34,714 nucleotides of DNA from Bodo saltans (lineage: Eukaryota; Euglenozoa; Kinetoplastea; Eubodonida; Bodonidae): assembly GCA_001460835.1 (NCBI GenBank), contig CYKH01001518.1, forward strand, positions 11,647 through 46,360, given 5' to 3'. The translations under genes and the position numbers were made by a program. Numbering within the stretch: the first letter of the stretch is position 1; each line of letters begins with the position of its first letter. Positions 34,055 through 34,714 of this stretch are shown here, piece after piece. The notes under the pieces are model-generated. The model worked only from the letters and a program-made list of their open reading frames with translations, had not been told where the DNA came from and made no database searches.

Positions 34055-34277
34055 AAAAAAAATGCACGAGATCGTGGAGGGGAGTATGAAATCGCGTCCC
34101 GTAAACTACTTCAACAAATTTTAGAGCGAACCGGTCAATGGGATTCCTGGAATCGTGCAGAAAGGAAATCAGAGGAGCTTCAGCGAGAAGTCACTGCTTT
34201 AAAGGTGCAGCTGAAAGCAAAGGACGAGACGATAGCCGAGCAAGCTCGTGAGTTGGAAGACTTACGAAGGATGCTGT
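33839..34277 (+). repeat. 214-bp duplication behind 10-A spacer
   Basis: 33839-34052 recurs at 34064-34277 (offset 225) with about 3-5% silent differences (for example GAGTACGAGATC/GAGTATGAAATC). As at 34053-34062. Confidence 0.92.
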
Positions 34278-34477
34278 ACTTCGGCGTTCAGGGGCTTCAC
34301 ATGGCGCGAAAATCTGTTCACGAACTCCCGAAAGCACCCCTACCCTCCACGCCAAGGGACATTTACACGTCTCTGCAAGACACCAATTACAGCGCGGCCT
34401 CAGCTGATCGAATCAAGGAGCTTGAGGGGATTGTGACGTCACTACAAGCCAAGAACAGAGCTCTTGTTGAGGAGCTT
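34064..34477 (+). CDS. WW/coiled-coil protein, middle part
   Basis: Continuation in the second copy, same frame as 33296. The coiled coil continues (KDETIAEQARELEDLRRML), then FGVQGLHMARKSVHELPKA, a Pro-rich stretch, and a second coiled coil (ADRIKELEGIVTSLQAKN, RALVEELK). Another A-run at 34478-34487 disrupts the frame. Confidence 0.75.
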
Positions 34478-34683
34478 AAAAAAAAAACGGCGTTCAGGGG
34501 CTTCATATGGCGCGAAAATCTGTTCACGAACTCCCGAAAGCACCTCTACCCTCCGCGCCGAGGGATATTTACACGTCACTGCAAGACACCAATTACAGCG
34601 CTGCCGCAACGGATCGAATCAAGGAACTTGAGGGGCTTGTAACGTCATTGCAAGCCAAGAACAGAGCTCTTGTTGAGGAGCTT
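34282..34683 (+). repeat. 196-bp duplication behind 10-A spacer
   Basis: 34282-34477 recurs at 34488-34683 (offset 206) with several differences (CACATGG/CATATGG, TCCACGCC/TCCGCGCC, GCGGCCTCAGCT/GCTGCCGCAACG). As at 34478-34487. Confidence 0.92.
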
Positions 34684-34714
34684 CAGTCTGCCCAGCGAGG
34701 CGTGCATGAGGCAG
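34489..34714 (+). CDS. WW/coiled-coil protein, 3' piece, truncated by window end
   Basis: Third piece of the 33296 gene, now in a frame shifted by the 206-base offset. It reads GVQGLHMARKSVHELPKA and continues past the duplicate into new sequence ELQSAQRGVHEA, which is still coiled coil. Open to the last base. Confidence 0.75.

Noticed and set aside
22972-34683. Poly(A)-linked duplicates as retroposed cDNA copies
   Set aside because: Both A and T spacers occur on genes of the same strand, copies are internal fragments without target-site duplications, and in most cases the second copy continues the parent gene.

Overview
The window reads as draft nuclear sequence of a kinetoplastid protist, most likely a free-living bodonid such as Bodo saltans; the species is an inference. 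All credible genes lie on the + strand, are intronless and densely packed, and many are preceded by a pyrimidine tract and an AG, as expected for polycistronic transcription with spliced-leader trans-splicing. I see no rRNA, tRNA, CRISPR array or mobile element.

Layout: the 3' end of a multi-TM surface protein gene (1-618); a small frameshifted hypothetical gene (1071-1563); a full tandem paralogue of the first gene, split at a T-run (1677-5511); an actin-related protein (5821-7011); a large protein with a degenerate P-loop (7175-10255); a type II membrane protein, possibly a GT61-like glycosyltransferase, interrupted by 300 Ns (10472-~12422); a UCHL5/UCH37-type deubiquitinase (13236-14171); an RLY-repeat protein (14491-15375); an RRM protein (15717-17438); two abutting small ORFs (17704-18202); a small single-TM protein (18458-19163); a CLC chloride/proton exchanger (19403-22181); one giant receptor-like membrane protein (22471-32784) with PAN-, LDLa-, EGF- and LamG-like regions and many TM segments; and the start of a WW/coiled-coil protein running off the right end.

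The strongest unexplained signal is structural. In at least six places a coding sequence stops, about 10 A or T residues follow (a 7-T run at 2742-2748 and an 11-T run at 2030-2040 may be related), and in six of these the preceding 70-320 bp then start again with roughly 0-7% divergence. Four more direct duplications lack the spacer. Removing the repeats restores reading frames: the giant gene becomes a single frame of about 3,126 codons with one in-frame TAG, and the CLC gene becomes 827 codons. In the CLC gene, 20518-20801 is the base-by-base complement, not the reverse complement, of the sense strand. Written as its complement it supplies exactly the missing CLC coding sequence, in frame. 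No known replication or recombination process makes a parallel complement, so this is best read as an assembly artefact in a heterozygous genome. It also means that most 'broken' genes here are probably intact in the organism.

The genes share no evident pathway; their adjacency is typical of kinetoplastid polycistrons.
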